A stretch of DNA of 64,000 bases, taken from Lentzea terrae. GTDB lineage: Bacteria; Actinomycetota; Actinomycetes; Mycobacteriales; Pseudonocardiaceae. The stretch spans positions 139,852 through 203,851 of the forward strand of contig NZ_QFWW01000001.1 of the NCBI RefSeq assembly GCF_003265345.1, written 5' to 3'. The notes under the pieces are model-generated. The model worked only from the letters and a program-made list of their open reading frames with translations, did no database searches and was not told the DNA's origin. The stretch's first letter is position 1, and each line of letters begins with the position of its first letter. The position numbers and the translations under genes are program-made. Below are positions 8,171-17,322 of this stretch, one piece after another.

Positions 8171-8894
8171 CGTCCAGCCCGTCCGGCAGCACCGCGAACA
8201 GGTCCACCGGCGTCCGCAGGGACACCATCTCGGTGCGGTGCAAGCGTTTCAGCTGATCGCGGGCAACCGAGACCTGCTGGCTGGGCGCGGACAGCACGAG
8301 CACGGGAACCGCGCCGAGCGCGACGTGCCCGCCGACGCGCTCGGCGTTGCCGCGCCCGAACTTGAGCACTTTCCCGTACCGCACCAGGTAGAGCAGGTTC
8401 TCCTCGCCGCGCGAGTGCTTGAGCTGCGCCACCTCGCCGGTCTCGGTGTTGCTCCCCCACGTCCCGTGCGACTTCGTCAGCCACCGGAACGCGGTCCACG
8501 GCAACCCGTGCAGGTCCGTCGCGAGCACGGTCCAGCCCGGCTGGAAGTACTTCGCCAGCCGGATCTTCACGGTCGTCGCGGCGATGAGCTCCGAGTTCTC
8601 CCGCCAGGAACCCGGAAGCTCCAGCCGGCGCGCGATCTTCTGCACGGCCGGGTCCGGCACGGACCTGTCGTCGAGGCACACGAGGCACCGCGTCCGCCAG
8701 CCGACGCCGCACGAGCGGGCGACCCCGCACCAGCCGCACTGGTAGATCTGCACGTCCGCGCCACCGGGCCGGTCGTGCACGAGCTTCATCTGGTCCGACA
8801 CGACCTGCAGGCACGGCGCGCACAAGGCGCACCACGCGACCTCGGTGACCTCTTTGCGCGGCAACCGGGTCATGCAGTTGATGCACTGCTTCAC
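8145..8894 (-). CDS. Cys-rich protein with GIY-YIG-like C-terminal domain
   Basis: 249 residues. The first 90 hold four Cys pairs of zinc-ribbon type (CINC, CALC plus APC, CGWC, CLVC). The middle has no recognised fold. Residues about 165-220 read LLYLVRYGKVLKFGRGNAER, then a conserved strand and a helix ending QLKRLHRTEM, resembling the GIY-YIG nuclease layout with YLV...KFGR in place of GIY-YIG. If so, it would be a metal-structured nuclease-like protein, but the active-site Glu cannot be assigned with confidence. No partner gene is evident; it converges on the ATP-grasp gene. Function unknown. Confidence 0.55.
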   Translation of the reverse strand: MKQCINCMTRLPRKEVTEVAWCALCAPCLQVVSDQMKLVHDRPGGADVQIYQCGWCGVARSCGVGWRTRCLVCLDDRSVPDPAVQKIARRLELPGSWRENSELIAATTVKIRLAKYFQPGWTVLATDLHGLPWTAFRWLTKSHGTWGSNTETGEVAQLKHSRGEENLLYLVRYGKVLKFGRGNAERVGGHVALGAVPVLVLSAPSQQVSVARDQLKRLHRTEMVSLRTPVDLFAVLPDGLDVTDRHAPS

Positions 8895-8918
8895 TTTCGC
8901 CCTCCCCCGCAGGGAAGC

Positions 8919-10073
8919 CTATTCCAGCGCCCTTCGCAGGCGCGAGGAGACAAGAGCGTGACGAGGATCGGTGGCCGGAAGCATCAGGTGCAGCCGTTCG
9001 AGCACCTCGGCGTCCTCCGCGCTGTCCGCGAACGACAGCAGCGAGTCGACGTCTCCGGCGTCCAGCACCCGTCTGCGCACCGCGGCCGCGAGGTCCGCTC
9101 GTTCTTCTCGCACAACGGGTGCGTCCGAACGGGGCAGGAGCTCGCCGCCGTAGTGGCGAGTGGCTCGGCGGGCGTCGCCTGACCGCAGCGCGTTGCGCAC
9201 GTCCAGGAAATCGCCCTGCACCACCGCGTCCAGCCGGTACGGCCTGGTGAGCAGCACTCCACCGAGCTGTGCCCGCAACCTGTGCAGCTCAGCCCGGACC
9301 GTGGTCGGGTTCCCACGTTCACCATAGAGCAACAATGCAAGTTGTTCCGCAGTGAGTCCCTTGGGGTGCAACGCGAGCGCGGTCAGCACCTCCGCGTTGC
9401 GCAACGTCAGGACCAGCGGCCGCCCGTCCAGGTCCGCGTGCAGACCGCCCAGGAAGTTCAACGTCAGCACGTGCCCGCGCGGCACGAAGTGCTGCTGCAG
9501 ATGGTGCTCGGCCAACTGCGCCGCCGCCGACACCAGCTGTACGACGGCCGGGTGCATGGTCTTCAACGGCCCGCTCACGTCGACCACGCCCAGCAGCAAC
9601 CCGCTGTGGGGGTCGTGGATCGGGCTCGCCGCGCACGTCCAGCCGTGATAGGTCCGCACGAGGTGCTCACGCGAGTGCACGGTCACCGGCTTCCCGGTCG
9701 CCAGCGCCGTCCCCATCGCGTTGGTGCCGATGACGTCCTCGCTCCAGCGCGACCCCTCGGTGAGGTGGACGCGTTCGGCGCGGTGCCGCACCCGGTTGTC
9801 GCCCTCGCACCACAGGACGTGCCCGCGGGTGTCGGTGACGATCATGATCGTGTCGTCCATCGACAGCGTGTGCTTGAGCAGCGGCACAGTCGTCGCGAGC
9901 GGGTGCGTGCCGCGCAGGTCCACGATCTCGTCGGGTGCGTACACGACCGGCGCCTCGTGCCGGTCCGGGTCGACGCGCGCGGCGAGGGACCGCCGCCACG
10001 ACTCGGCGATCACCGGCCGAGTTGCTTCGCCGAGGTCCCTCACCCCTCCAGGATGACGGGCCTTCTGCCCCAA
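8919..10073 (-). CDS. GAF-domain transcriptional regulator of aldehyde dehydrogenase
   Basis: 384 residues from TTG 10073, which follows an AAGGAG ribosome site by seven bases; GTG 10043 is an alternative. The N-terminal part resembles AcoR-type sensors (RPVIAESWRRSLAARVDPD, then a GAF domain with SRWSEDVIGTNAMGTALATG). There is no AAA+ domain. Instead the C-terminal third reads as a winged helix (LTLRNAEVLTALALHPKGLT, TTVRAELHRLRAQLGG) plus a short helical tail, like OmpR/SARP-type DNA binding. It is divergent from an aldehyde dehydrogenase and DUF779, with a perfect palindrome between them, so it probably activates or represses that operon in response to an alcohol or aldehyde. Confidence 0.8.
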   Translation of the reverse strand: MGQKARHPGGVRDLGEATRPVIAESWRRSLAARVDPDRHEAPVVYAPDEIVDLRGTHPLATTVPLLKHTLSMDDTIMIVTDTRGHVLWCEGDNRVRHRAERVHLTEGSRWSEDVIGTNAMGTALATGKPVTVHSREHLVRTYHGWTCAASPIHDPHSGLLLGVVDVSGPLKTMHPAVVQLVSAAAQLAEHHLQQHFVPRGHVLTLNFLGGLHADLDGRPLVLTLRNAEVLTALALHPKGLTAEQLALLLYGERGNPTTVRAELHRLRAQLGGVLLTRPYRLDAVVQGDFLDVRNALRSGDARRATRHYGGELLPRSDAPVVREERADLAAAVRRRVLDAGDVDSLLSFADSAEDAEVLERLHLMLPATDPRHALVSSRLRRALE

Positions 10074-10091
10074 GCCGTTACTCCTTTCGGA

Positions 10092-10114
10092 TGCAACGTG
10101 CGTGAAACGTTGCA
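10092..10114. promoter_or_regulatory. palindromic operator, regulator/aldehyde dehydrogenase intergenic region
   Basis: TGCAACGT (10092-10099), seven bases, then ACGTTGCA (10107-10114): perfect 8-bp arms in a 23-bp dyad, about 50 bp upstream of the dehydrogenase start and 20 bp upstream of the regulator start. Binding by the divergent GAF regulator is inferred. Confidence 0.6.
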
Positions 10115-10161
10115 CTACCTAGCGTCGCCGCACAGTTCGCAACGATGCGGGAGGCGGGACG

Positions 10162-11684
<1,523 letters not shown>

Positions 11685-11685
<1 letters not shown>

Positions 11686-12035
11686 TGGCCCGCGTGGCAC
11701 TGACCCCGGAGGCGGCGGAGTTGCTCCGCCGCCTCCGGGCCTCCCACGGCGACCTGATGTTCCACCAGTCCGGCGGCTGCTGCGACGGTTCCGCGCCGAT
11801 GTGCTACCCGGCCGGGGAGTTCCGGACCGGAACGTCCGACGTGCATCTCGGGGATTTGGAGGTCGACTCGTTCGTCGTTCCCGTGTGGATGTCCGCGGCG
11901 CAGTTCGAGTACTGGAGCCACACGCACCTGACGATCGACGTGGTGCCTGGGCGTGGGAGCGGTTTCTCCTTGGAGGCGCCACTTGGAATGCGGTTTTTGG
12001 TGCGTTCACGGCTGCTCGAAGTCGGGGATCACTAG
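11685..12035 (+). CDS. DUF779 family protein
   Basis: 116 residues, full length for DUF779. The Cys-rich motif FHQSGGCCDGSAPMCYPAGEF is followed by conserved WMSAAQFEYWSHTHLTIDVV. The protein is regularly encoded directly after ExaC-type aldehyde dehydrogenases, as here with a one-base overlap, and is presumed to aid that enzyme; its biochemical action is not known. The three Cys and the His could bind metal. Confidence 0.9.
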
Positions 12036-12051
12036 GCTCTAGCATCTGCGC

Positions 12052-12906
12052 ATGACCGTCCAATGCGGATGCTGCGGAGCCGAGATCTCGTCGACGAAGC
12101 GCATCGACTACCGGTTGAACCGCCCGGAGCCGCTGATCGGCGTGCCCGCGGAGCAGCTCGGCGCCCCGACCGGCGGGCTGCTGGTCGGACCGGACGGCGC
12201 GTCGTACCTCCGTTGCCTGCTGCCCGTTCGGCTGACCGGAGGAACGGAGCTGGTGTTCGGCGCCTGGATGCGGATCAGCAAAGTCGACGCGATGTACGCG
12301 CACGCGGTCTGGGACAACGACTCCGAGTACGCGAACTTCCGCGTGTCCGGCACGTTCGCGAACTTCATCAGGCCGTGGGACCTGCTCGGCACACCGGTGG
12401 AGGCGGCGGTGCTGAACGCCGACGAGCTGCCGTACTACACCTCGCACCCGTTGCTGGAGCGGGAATGGGACCGCGACGAGGTGCTGAGCTGCATCCGGCA
12501 GCCGCTGCCGATCCCCGTCCGCGAGACGCTGGCCGAGGTCTGGACCGTCGAGCGGACCGCGGGAATGCGCTGCGTGGTCGAAGGCCGCACCGTGTGCTTC
12601 ACGGCCCCCGACCGCTGGGTGGGCCTCGACGTCTACGCCGACCGCTCGGGCGGCAGCGTGAGCGACTTCCTCGGCGCGGTGCTGGAGGGCTACCCGGCGA
12701 GCGCCGAGCACTCCGTCTCGCACGACGGCCAGGAACTGCGGCACGCGTTCTGGCTCAGCGAAGTCATCGACGGCCACGAGGAGCAGGTGTTCCACGGGCA
12801 CGTCGTCCGGCCCGGCACCATGCTGTCCGTGCGCATCGTCCACCGCTTCCCCGCCGACCGGGCGTGGGCGCAGCACGTGCTCAACAGCGTGCGTTATGTG
12901 GGCTGA
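12052..12906 (+). CDS. DUF2199 domain protein
   Basis: 284 residues. The N-terminal CGCCG zinc-like knuckle and the Trp/Asp-rich core (RISKVDAMYAHAVWDNDSEY) match the DUF2199 family, of unknown function. The C-terminal ~100 residues (from about 180, FTAPDRWVGLDVYADRSGGS) look like an added domain. The ATG follows a TAGCAT box by six bases, suggesting a leaderless mRNA separate from DUF779. It overlaps the convergent next gene by 13 bp. Confidence 0.7.
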   Translation: MTVQCGCCGAEISSTKRIDYRLNRPEPLIGVPAEQLGAPTGGLLVGPDGASYLRCLLPVRLTGGTELVFGAWMRISKVDAMYAHAVWDNDSEYANFRVSGTFANFIRPWDLLGTPVEAAVLNADELPYYTSHPLLEREWDRDEVLSCIRQPLPIPVRETLAEVWTVERTAGMRCVVEGRTVCFTAPDRWVGLDVYADRSGGSVSDFLGAVLEGYPASAEHSVSHDGQELRHAFWLSEVIDGHEEQVFHGHVVRPGTMLSVRIVHRFPADRAWAQHVLNSVRYVG

Positions 12907-13475
12907 CCGAACGTCAGCCGCATGTCGTTGATCGCGAAGCTGACGAGCGGTGTGCGCCCGGTCAGGTAGCCGAGCGGGCCGTTCGCGGGGAACATCCAGG
13001 CCGCCCTGGTCAGCCGGAGCCGCCCGGACATGACGGCCCTGGCGCGCACGTCCCGGCCGTCCAGGCGTTGCGCGGTCGGGCCGGCGAGCGTCCACCGGCC
13101 GGGCAGCGGCACGCCGGTGGTCATCGCGACGGCCGCGATCGACGAGCCCTCGCCGAACCTCGCGAGCTGTTTCGGGATCGCCCACAGCTCGCGGCCGCCC
13201 TGCCTCGACGCCTCGCTGTCGACCCAGATCTGCGGCACGCACACGGCTGTCTTGTGCTGGTCCCGCACCGCCGTGGCCACGAGCAGCTCTTCGTAGGTGA
13301 GGACGCTGCCCGGTTCGTAGGACACGAACGCCACCGCGACGAAAGCGTTGCCCGCCAACGTGATCACGCGCGCGCCCGCGGGCAGGTGCTCGGTCGGCAC
13401 CAGCTTTCGCGGCACTCGGAAGACGGAGAGCACGAGGGAGCCCTGCAGGTGCCACGGCTCAGGCGGGTAACGCAT
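12894..13475 (-). CDS. acetoacetate decarboxylase family protein
   Basis: 193 residues. The N-terminus YPPEPWHLQGSL and the motifs SYEPGSVLTYEELL and GRELWAIPKQLARF match the acetoacetate-decarboxylase-like beta-barrel family. The Lys of IPKQ is at the position of the Schiff-base Lys. Many actinobacterial members are not true acetoacetate decarboxylases and have unknown substrates. No acetone-pathway genes are nearby, so function is open. Confidence 0.75.
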   Translation of the reverse strand: MRYPPEPWHLQGSLVLSVFRVPRKLVPTEHLPAGARVITLAGNAFVAVAFVSYEPGSVLTYEELLVATAVRDQHKTAVCVPQIWVDSEASRQGGRELWAIPKQLARFGEGSSIAAVAMTTGVPLPGRWTLAGPTAQRLDGRDVRARAVMSGRLRLTRAAWMFPANGPLGYLTGRTPLVSFAINDMRLTFGQPT

Positions 13476-13560
13476 GGACCGACCGTACCGAACGTCAGGG
13501 AAATCCCAAGTTTGCCCACGTGACCTGGACCACTAGTAGAGCCGGGCTCACGATTCCGCC

Positions 13561-14832
13561 ATGAACGTCCTGCTGGCATTCGCACTGGCCGCGAGCGTTA
13601 CGACGCCCACGCACCTGCCGCCGACGGCGCCGTGCCCGGAGAAGGTTCCCGCCGGCACCACGTGTTACGAGGGCCGGGACGCCAATGGCGCCTACTACAC
13701 GATCGCCGTGCCGAAGAAGTGGAACAAGACGCTGGTCGTCCACTCGCACGGCGGCCCTGACCTGGGCGACCCCACGCCCGAACGCACGCGGGACGACCTG
13801 AACCGCTGGGCCGTCATGGTCAAGGAGGGCTACGCCTGGGCGGGCACGTCGTACCGGCGCGGCGGCTACGGCACTCGGATGGCGGCGGAGGACACGGACA
13901 ACCTGCGCAGGATGGTCAGCGCGATGTTCAAGCCGCACAAGGTCTACCTCCACGGCCAGTCGTGGGGCGGCAACGTCGCGGCCAAGACCATCGAGCTCTA
14001 CCGTGGCTACGACGCGGCCCTGCTGACCAGCGGCGTCCTGGCCGGCGGCTCGCGCGGCTACGACTACCGCGTCGACCTGCGCGTGGTCTACCAGTACTAC
14101 TGCGGCAACCACCCGCGCCCGTCCGAGGTGCAGTACCCGCTGTGGCAGGGCCTGCGTCCCGGCTCGACCATGACGACGGCCGGTCTGCGCAGCCGCATCG
14201 AGGAATGCGTCGGTGTCGCCGGCAGTCGCACGCCTGAGCAGCAGCAGAAGCTCACCGACATCCTCGCGGTCACCAAGATCCCCGAGGAGACGCTGAACTC
14301 GCACCTGAACTTCGCGACGTTCACGTTCCGCGACATCGTGCACAACCGCCTGGGCGACCGGAACCCGTGGAGCAACGCCGGTGTCGTCTACAAAGGCTCG
14401 CACGACGACGCTGCCCTGAACGCCGGCGTCGAACGGTTCGCCGCGGACCCCGCCGCCCGCGCCGAGCTGGCCTACGACAGCGACCTCACCGGCAAGATCG
14501 ACATCCCGGTCCTGACGGTGCACGCGATCGGCGACCCCACGGCGTTCGTCGAGCACGAGTCGGCCTACCGCGACACCGTGCTGAAGGCCGGGCGGTGGTG
14601 GAACCTCGTGCAGACGTTCACGAACGAGGCCACGCACTCCGCGTTCAGCGACGCCGAGTACGCCGCGGCCATGCAGTCGTTGGCGGCGTGGGAGAAGTTC
14701 GGGCTGCGGTCCAACCCCTACCTGATCGCGGCCAGCTGCCCCGTGCACGACCGCACGTACGGCACGGGTTGCTTCTTCAACCCCGGCTACCGGCCCGCAC
14801 CTTACGAGTCACGGGTGCTGCCGAGGACCTGA
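13561..14832 (+). CDS. secreted alpha/beta hydrolase (esterase-like)
   Basis: 423 residues with a short signal peptide (MNVLLAFALAASVT, cleavage near residue 15-20). The nucleophile elbow YLHGQSWGGNVAAK holds the catalytic Ser; VLTVHAIGDPTAF carries a likely acid, and ATHSAFSDAEY the His. The HSHGG turn upstream fits an oxyanion hole. It is exported and could hydrolyse an ester in the environment; the substrate is unknown. The Cys pairs (CPEK/TTCYEG and C...TGCF) may form disulfides. The ATG lies six bases after CACGAT, with TGGACC 17 bp further up, consistent with a leaderless promoter. Its 3' end overlaps the convergent hydrolase by 31 bp. Confidence 0.75.
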   Translation: MNVLLAFALAASVTTPTHLPPTAPCPEKVPAGTTCYEGRDANGAYYTIAVPKKWNKTLVVHSHGGPDLGDPTPERTRDDLNRWAVMVKEGYAWAGTSYRRGGYGTRMAAEDTDNLRRMVSAMFKPHKVYLHGQSWGGNVAAKTIELYRGYDAALLTSGVLAGGSRGYDYRVDLRVVYQYYCGNHPRPSEVQYPLWQGLRPGSTMTTAGLRSRIEECVGVAGSRTPEQQQKLTDILAVTKIPEETLNSHLNFATFTFRDIVHNRLGDRNPWSNAGVVYKGSHDDAALNAGVERFAADPAARAELAYDSDLTGKIDIPVLTVHAIGDPTAFVEHESAYRDTVLKAGRWWNLVQTFTNEATHSAFSDAEYAAAMQSLAAWEKFGLRSNPYLIAASCPVHDRTYGTGCFFNPGYRPAPYESRVLPRT

Positions 14833-15647
14833 CGCCGCACGAGTTCGAGCACCGGGCCGGGCGTGTCGAGCTGCACGAGGTGCCCGGCTTCGGGTACTTG
14901 GTGCAGCTCGGCCCCCGGGATCGCGGCGGCCAGCTGCACACCCCTGGCGGGCGGGATCCACTCGTCGTCCATGCCCCAGCACACGGTCACCGGGATCTCG
15001 ATCTCGCCGTACCTGGGCTCGATCTCGTCGGTGTAGCGCTGGTCGGCCTGCGCGATCTGCCGGTAGAACGCCGGCTGCCCCGCCGCGCCGGTCCACGGCG
15101 ACACCAGCCCGTCGAGCACGTCGGGGGCGATCCCCGGACTGCTGGCCGAGCGCACGTACTCCCGCACCAACGCCTCGTGCAGGTTGCCCGGCAACCGTTC
15201 GAAGACCGCGGCGTGCTCCTGCACCAGCCGGAAGAACGGCGACCCCCACGGCGCCACAGCAACCGGGTCGAGCAACCCGAGCGCGGCGTACTCGGCTCCG
15301 TGCAACAGATGTGCGCGCAGGGCGACCGCGCCACCGAAGTCGTGGGCCACGACGTGCGGCCTGGCCAGACCCCACTCGGCCAGCAGATCAGCGAAGATCT
15401 TTGCTTGAGCGCGTAACGAGACGTCCTGCCCCTGTTTCATCTCGGAACGGCCGTACCCGAGCATGTCCCACACGAACACCTCGTGGTCTTCGGCCAGGTC
15501 GGTGGCGATGTTCTGCCACACCAACGAACTGAACGGCGTGCCGTGCAGCAGCACCACCGGCCGTCCCGCGCCGATCCTGGCCCAGCGCACCACACCGTCC
15601 GGGGTGACGAACTCCTCGTTCAGATCCATGGATTCGACGTTACCCAA
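14802..15647 (-). CDS. alpha/beta hydrolase with Asp nucleophile (epoxide hydrolase/dehalogenase-like)
   Basis: 281 residues. The oxyanion motif HGTPFSS is near residue 35. The nucleophile elbow is VVAHDFGGAVALR, where Asp takes the place of Ser as in epoxide hydrolases and haloalkane or fluoroacetate dehalogenases. The catalytic His is in PEAGHLVQLDTPG and an acid is in WGMDDEW. TTG 15647 is chosen because a GGAGGT site lies seven bases before it; ATG 15629 lacks one. It is divergent from a SnoaL-like gene, and its ribosome site lies inside the MerR-type operator, so both genes may answer to the same MerR protein. Confidence 0.8.
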   Translation of the reverse strand: MGNVESMDLNEEFVTPDGVVRWARIGAGRPVVLLHGTPFSSLVWQNIATDLAEDHEVFVWDMLGYGRSEMKQGQDVSLRAQAKIFADLLAEWGLARPHVVAHDFGGAVALRAHLLHGAEYAALGLLDPVAVAPWGSPFFRLVQEHAAVFERLPGNLHEALVREYVRSASSPGIAPDVLDGLVSPWTGAAGQPAFYRQIAQADQRYTDEIEPRYGEIEIPVTVCWGMDDEWIPPARGVQLAAAIPGAELHQVPEAGHLVQLDTPGPVLELVRRQVLGSTRDS

Positions 15648-15651
15648 GATC

Positions 15652-15687
15652 TTGACCTCCACCTTGGTCGAGGTACGACGATCTTGG
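15652..15687 (+). promoter_or_regulatory. MerR-type promoter, 19-bp spacer
   Basis: TTGACC (15652-15657), 19 bp, GACGAT (15677-15682), then six bases to the ATG at 15689. The spacer holds the dyad ACCTCCACCTTGGTCGAGGT (15655-15674). An outer pair, CCAAGATC (15644-15651) and GATCTTGG (15680-15687), surrounds it. A long spacer with a central dyad is the hallmark of promoters activated by MerR/SoxR-family proteins. No MerR gene adjoins. Confidence 0.7.
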
Positions 15688-15688
15688 C

Positions 15689-16072
15689 ATGACGAACACG
15701 ACCGAGATCGAGAAGCTTGTCGCCACTGTCCAGCACGCGCAGCAGAACGAGCTGCCGGAGGAGTTCATCGACCTGTTCAGAGAGGACGCGATCTGGACCA
15801 CCGCACACGGCAAGCGGTTGTTCGGACGGGACGAGATCGCCTCCTTCACGCGCAAGGTGCTGCCCGGCGCGGGGAAGGAGGCGCTCGCGACCTACGAGGT
15901 GTCGCACGTGCTGTTCATCCGCCCCGACGTGGCGGCCGTGAAGATCCGTCAGCGTCGGATCTCACCTGACGGCGAGTACTTGGACGTCGCGGAGGGGTCG
16001 CCGCTCTACGTCCTGTCTCGTGAGGACGGAGAGTGGAAGATCGCCGCCGGGCAGAACACCGTGGTGCTCTAA
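15689..16072 (+). CDS. SnoaL-like/SgcJ family polyketide-cyclase-fold protein
   Basis: 127 residues of the NTF2-like fold. The helical start TEIEKLVATVQHAQQNELPE is followed by WTTAHGKRLFGRDEIASF and the strand KIRQRRISPDGEY, as in SgcJ/EcaC and DUF4440 proteins. These are small cytosolic proteins with binding or isomerase-type roles; the actual ligand is unknown. The gene starts at what should be the first transcribed base of a MerR-type promoter (leaderless). Stress-inducible expression is inferred from the promoter type. Confidence 0.75.
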   Translation: MTNTTEIEKLVATVQHAQQNELPEEFIDLFREDAIWTTAHGKRLFGRDEIASFTRKVLPGAGKEALATYEVSHVLFIRPDVAAVKIRQRRISPDGEYLDVAEGSPLYVLSREDGEWKIAAGQNTVVL

Positions 16073-17112
16073 CGACCTTGCAGCGACTTCACCTTGTCGC
16101 CGAACGTCCAGTTCTTCGAGCCGTCCCAGTTGATCGACCAGGTCATGAGCCCCTTGAGCTGACCGTTGAAGCTGTTCCACGCCTGACCGACCAAACTGGG
16201 GCTCATGTACCCGCCACCGGCCCCAGGCTGCGCGGGCAGACCCGGCACCTGCTTGTCGTAGGGCACCCGGATCGTGGTGCCCTGCACGACCAGGCCCTTG
16301 TTCAGGCACTGGGTCTGCACGACGAAGCCCTGCACGGTCCCGGCCTGGTAGCTGTCGCCGGCGCAGCCGTACATGGAACCGTTGTAGTACTGCATGTTGA
16401 GCCACCAAAGGCGGCCGTTGTCCGCGTACTTCTTGATGATCGGCAGGTACGCACCCCAGATCGACCCGTAAACGATGCTGCCGCCCGTCACGTACGCGGT
16501 CTCCGGCGCCATCGTGAGGCCGAACCCCGCGGGCATCGCGGCCAGTACGCCGTCGATGATGCGGATGAGGTTGGCCTGGGAGGCGGACAGCTGGTTGATG
16601 TTGCCGCTGCCGACCAGGCCCGTCTCGATGTCGATGTCGATGCCGTCGAAGTTGAACTTCTTCAGGATCGGCACGACCGTTGCGACGAACCGGTTGGCCA
16701 CAGTGGCCGAGCTCAGGTCGATGCCCGCCGCGGCGCCACCGATCGACAGCAGAATCGTCGCGCCGGCCGCCTTCGCCGCGCACATCTCGGCGGGCGTGGC
16801 GACCTTGACGCCGGCGTCCATGCCGTCCTCCCACAGCACGGTGCCGTCGGGGCGGATGACGGGGAACGCCGCGTTGATGACGTTGTAGCCGTGCTGCTTG
16901 ATGCGGCTGTCGGTGATGGGGGTCCAGCCGAACGGCGGGTGGACGCCGTTTTGCGCGCCGTCCCAGTTTTCCCAGTAGCCGTGCAGGACCTTGCCTGCTG
17001 GGCGCGGCTTTGGTGCGCAGGTTTCGGCTGCCTGGGCTGAGGTCGGTGTGAGGACCGTGCTCAGGAGGAGGAGCAGGGCTGTCAGCGCCTTGGGGAGGAA
17101 GCGGGCAGACAT
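16069..17112 (-). CDS. secreted GH18 chitinase
   Basis: 347 residues. The signal peptide spans 1-30 (LTALLLLLSTVLTPTSAQA). A single GH18 barrel carries the catalytic motif FDGIDIDIETG, general acid Glu163. The flanking WENWDGAQNG and TMAPETAYV strands match bacterial chitinases of the ChiC/chitinase D type. There is no carbohydrate-binding domain. It hydrolyses chitin outside the cell. The ATG at 17112 follows AAAGGTGAG; an in-frame upstream start lacks one. A DasR-like site lies about 55 bp upstream, as for the second chitinase in this window. Confidence 0.9.
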   Translation of the reverse strand: MSARFLPKALTALLLLLSTVLTPTSAQAAETCAPKPRPAGKVLHGYWENWDGAQNGVHPPFGWTPITDSRIKQHGYNVINAAFPVIRPDGTVLWEDGMDAGVKVATPAEMCAAKAAGATILLSIGGAAAGIDLSSATVANRFVATVVPILKKFNFDGIDIDIETGLVGSGNINQLSASQANLIRIIDGVLAAMPAGFGLTMAPETAYVTGGSIVYGSIWGAYLPIIKKYADNGRLWWLNMQYYNGSMYGCAGDSYQAGTVQGFVVQTQCLNKGLVVQGTTIRVPYDKQVPGLPAQPGAGGGYMSPSLVGQAWNSFNGQLKGLMTWSINWDGSKNWTFGDKVKSLQGR

Positions 17113-17161
17113 TCGCTCACCTTTCGCGTTCAGGCGGCGACCCTTTGTCATTGAAGCATGA

Positions 17162-17177
17162 AATGGTCCAGACCTCT
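17162..17177. promoter_or_regulatory. DasR-like operator (dre) upstream of GH18 chitinase
   Basis: AATGGTCCAGACCTCT, core GGTCCAGACC at 17165-17174. It matches the known consensus for the GlcNAc repressor DasR and the classic Streptomyces chitinase repeat (TGGTCYAGACCW) and lies 50-65 bp upstream of the chitinase start. Confidence 0.7.
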
Positions 17178-17322
17178 ACCGGGGTTGGGGGCGGGCTGTG
17201 GCGTCGAGGTGGCGAGGGCCATCGGGGTGCTGCTGTCGTGCTTGGAAGTTGGGGCGAGAGCGCCGAGAGCCAGCGCGCCACGGGTGGCGTCCCTGGCCCT
17301 CGGCGTTGGGGTGGCGTGGCGG

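Noticed and set aside
13521..13536. Third DasR-like site upstream of the secreted esterase
   Set aside because: TGACCTGGACCACT matches only one half of the consensus; the left arm is lost.
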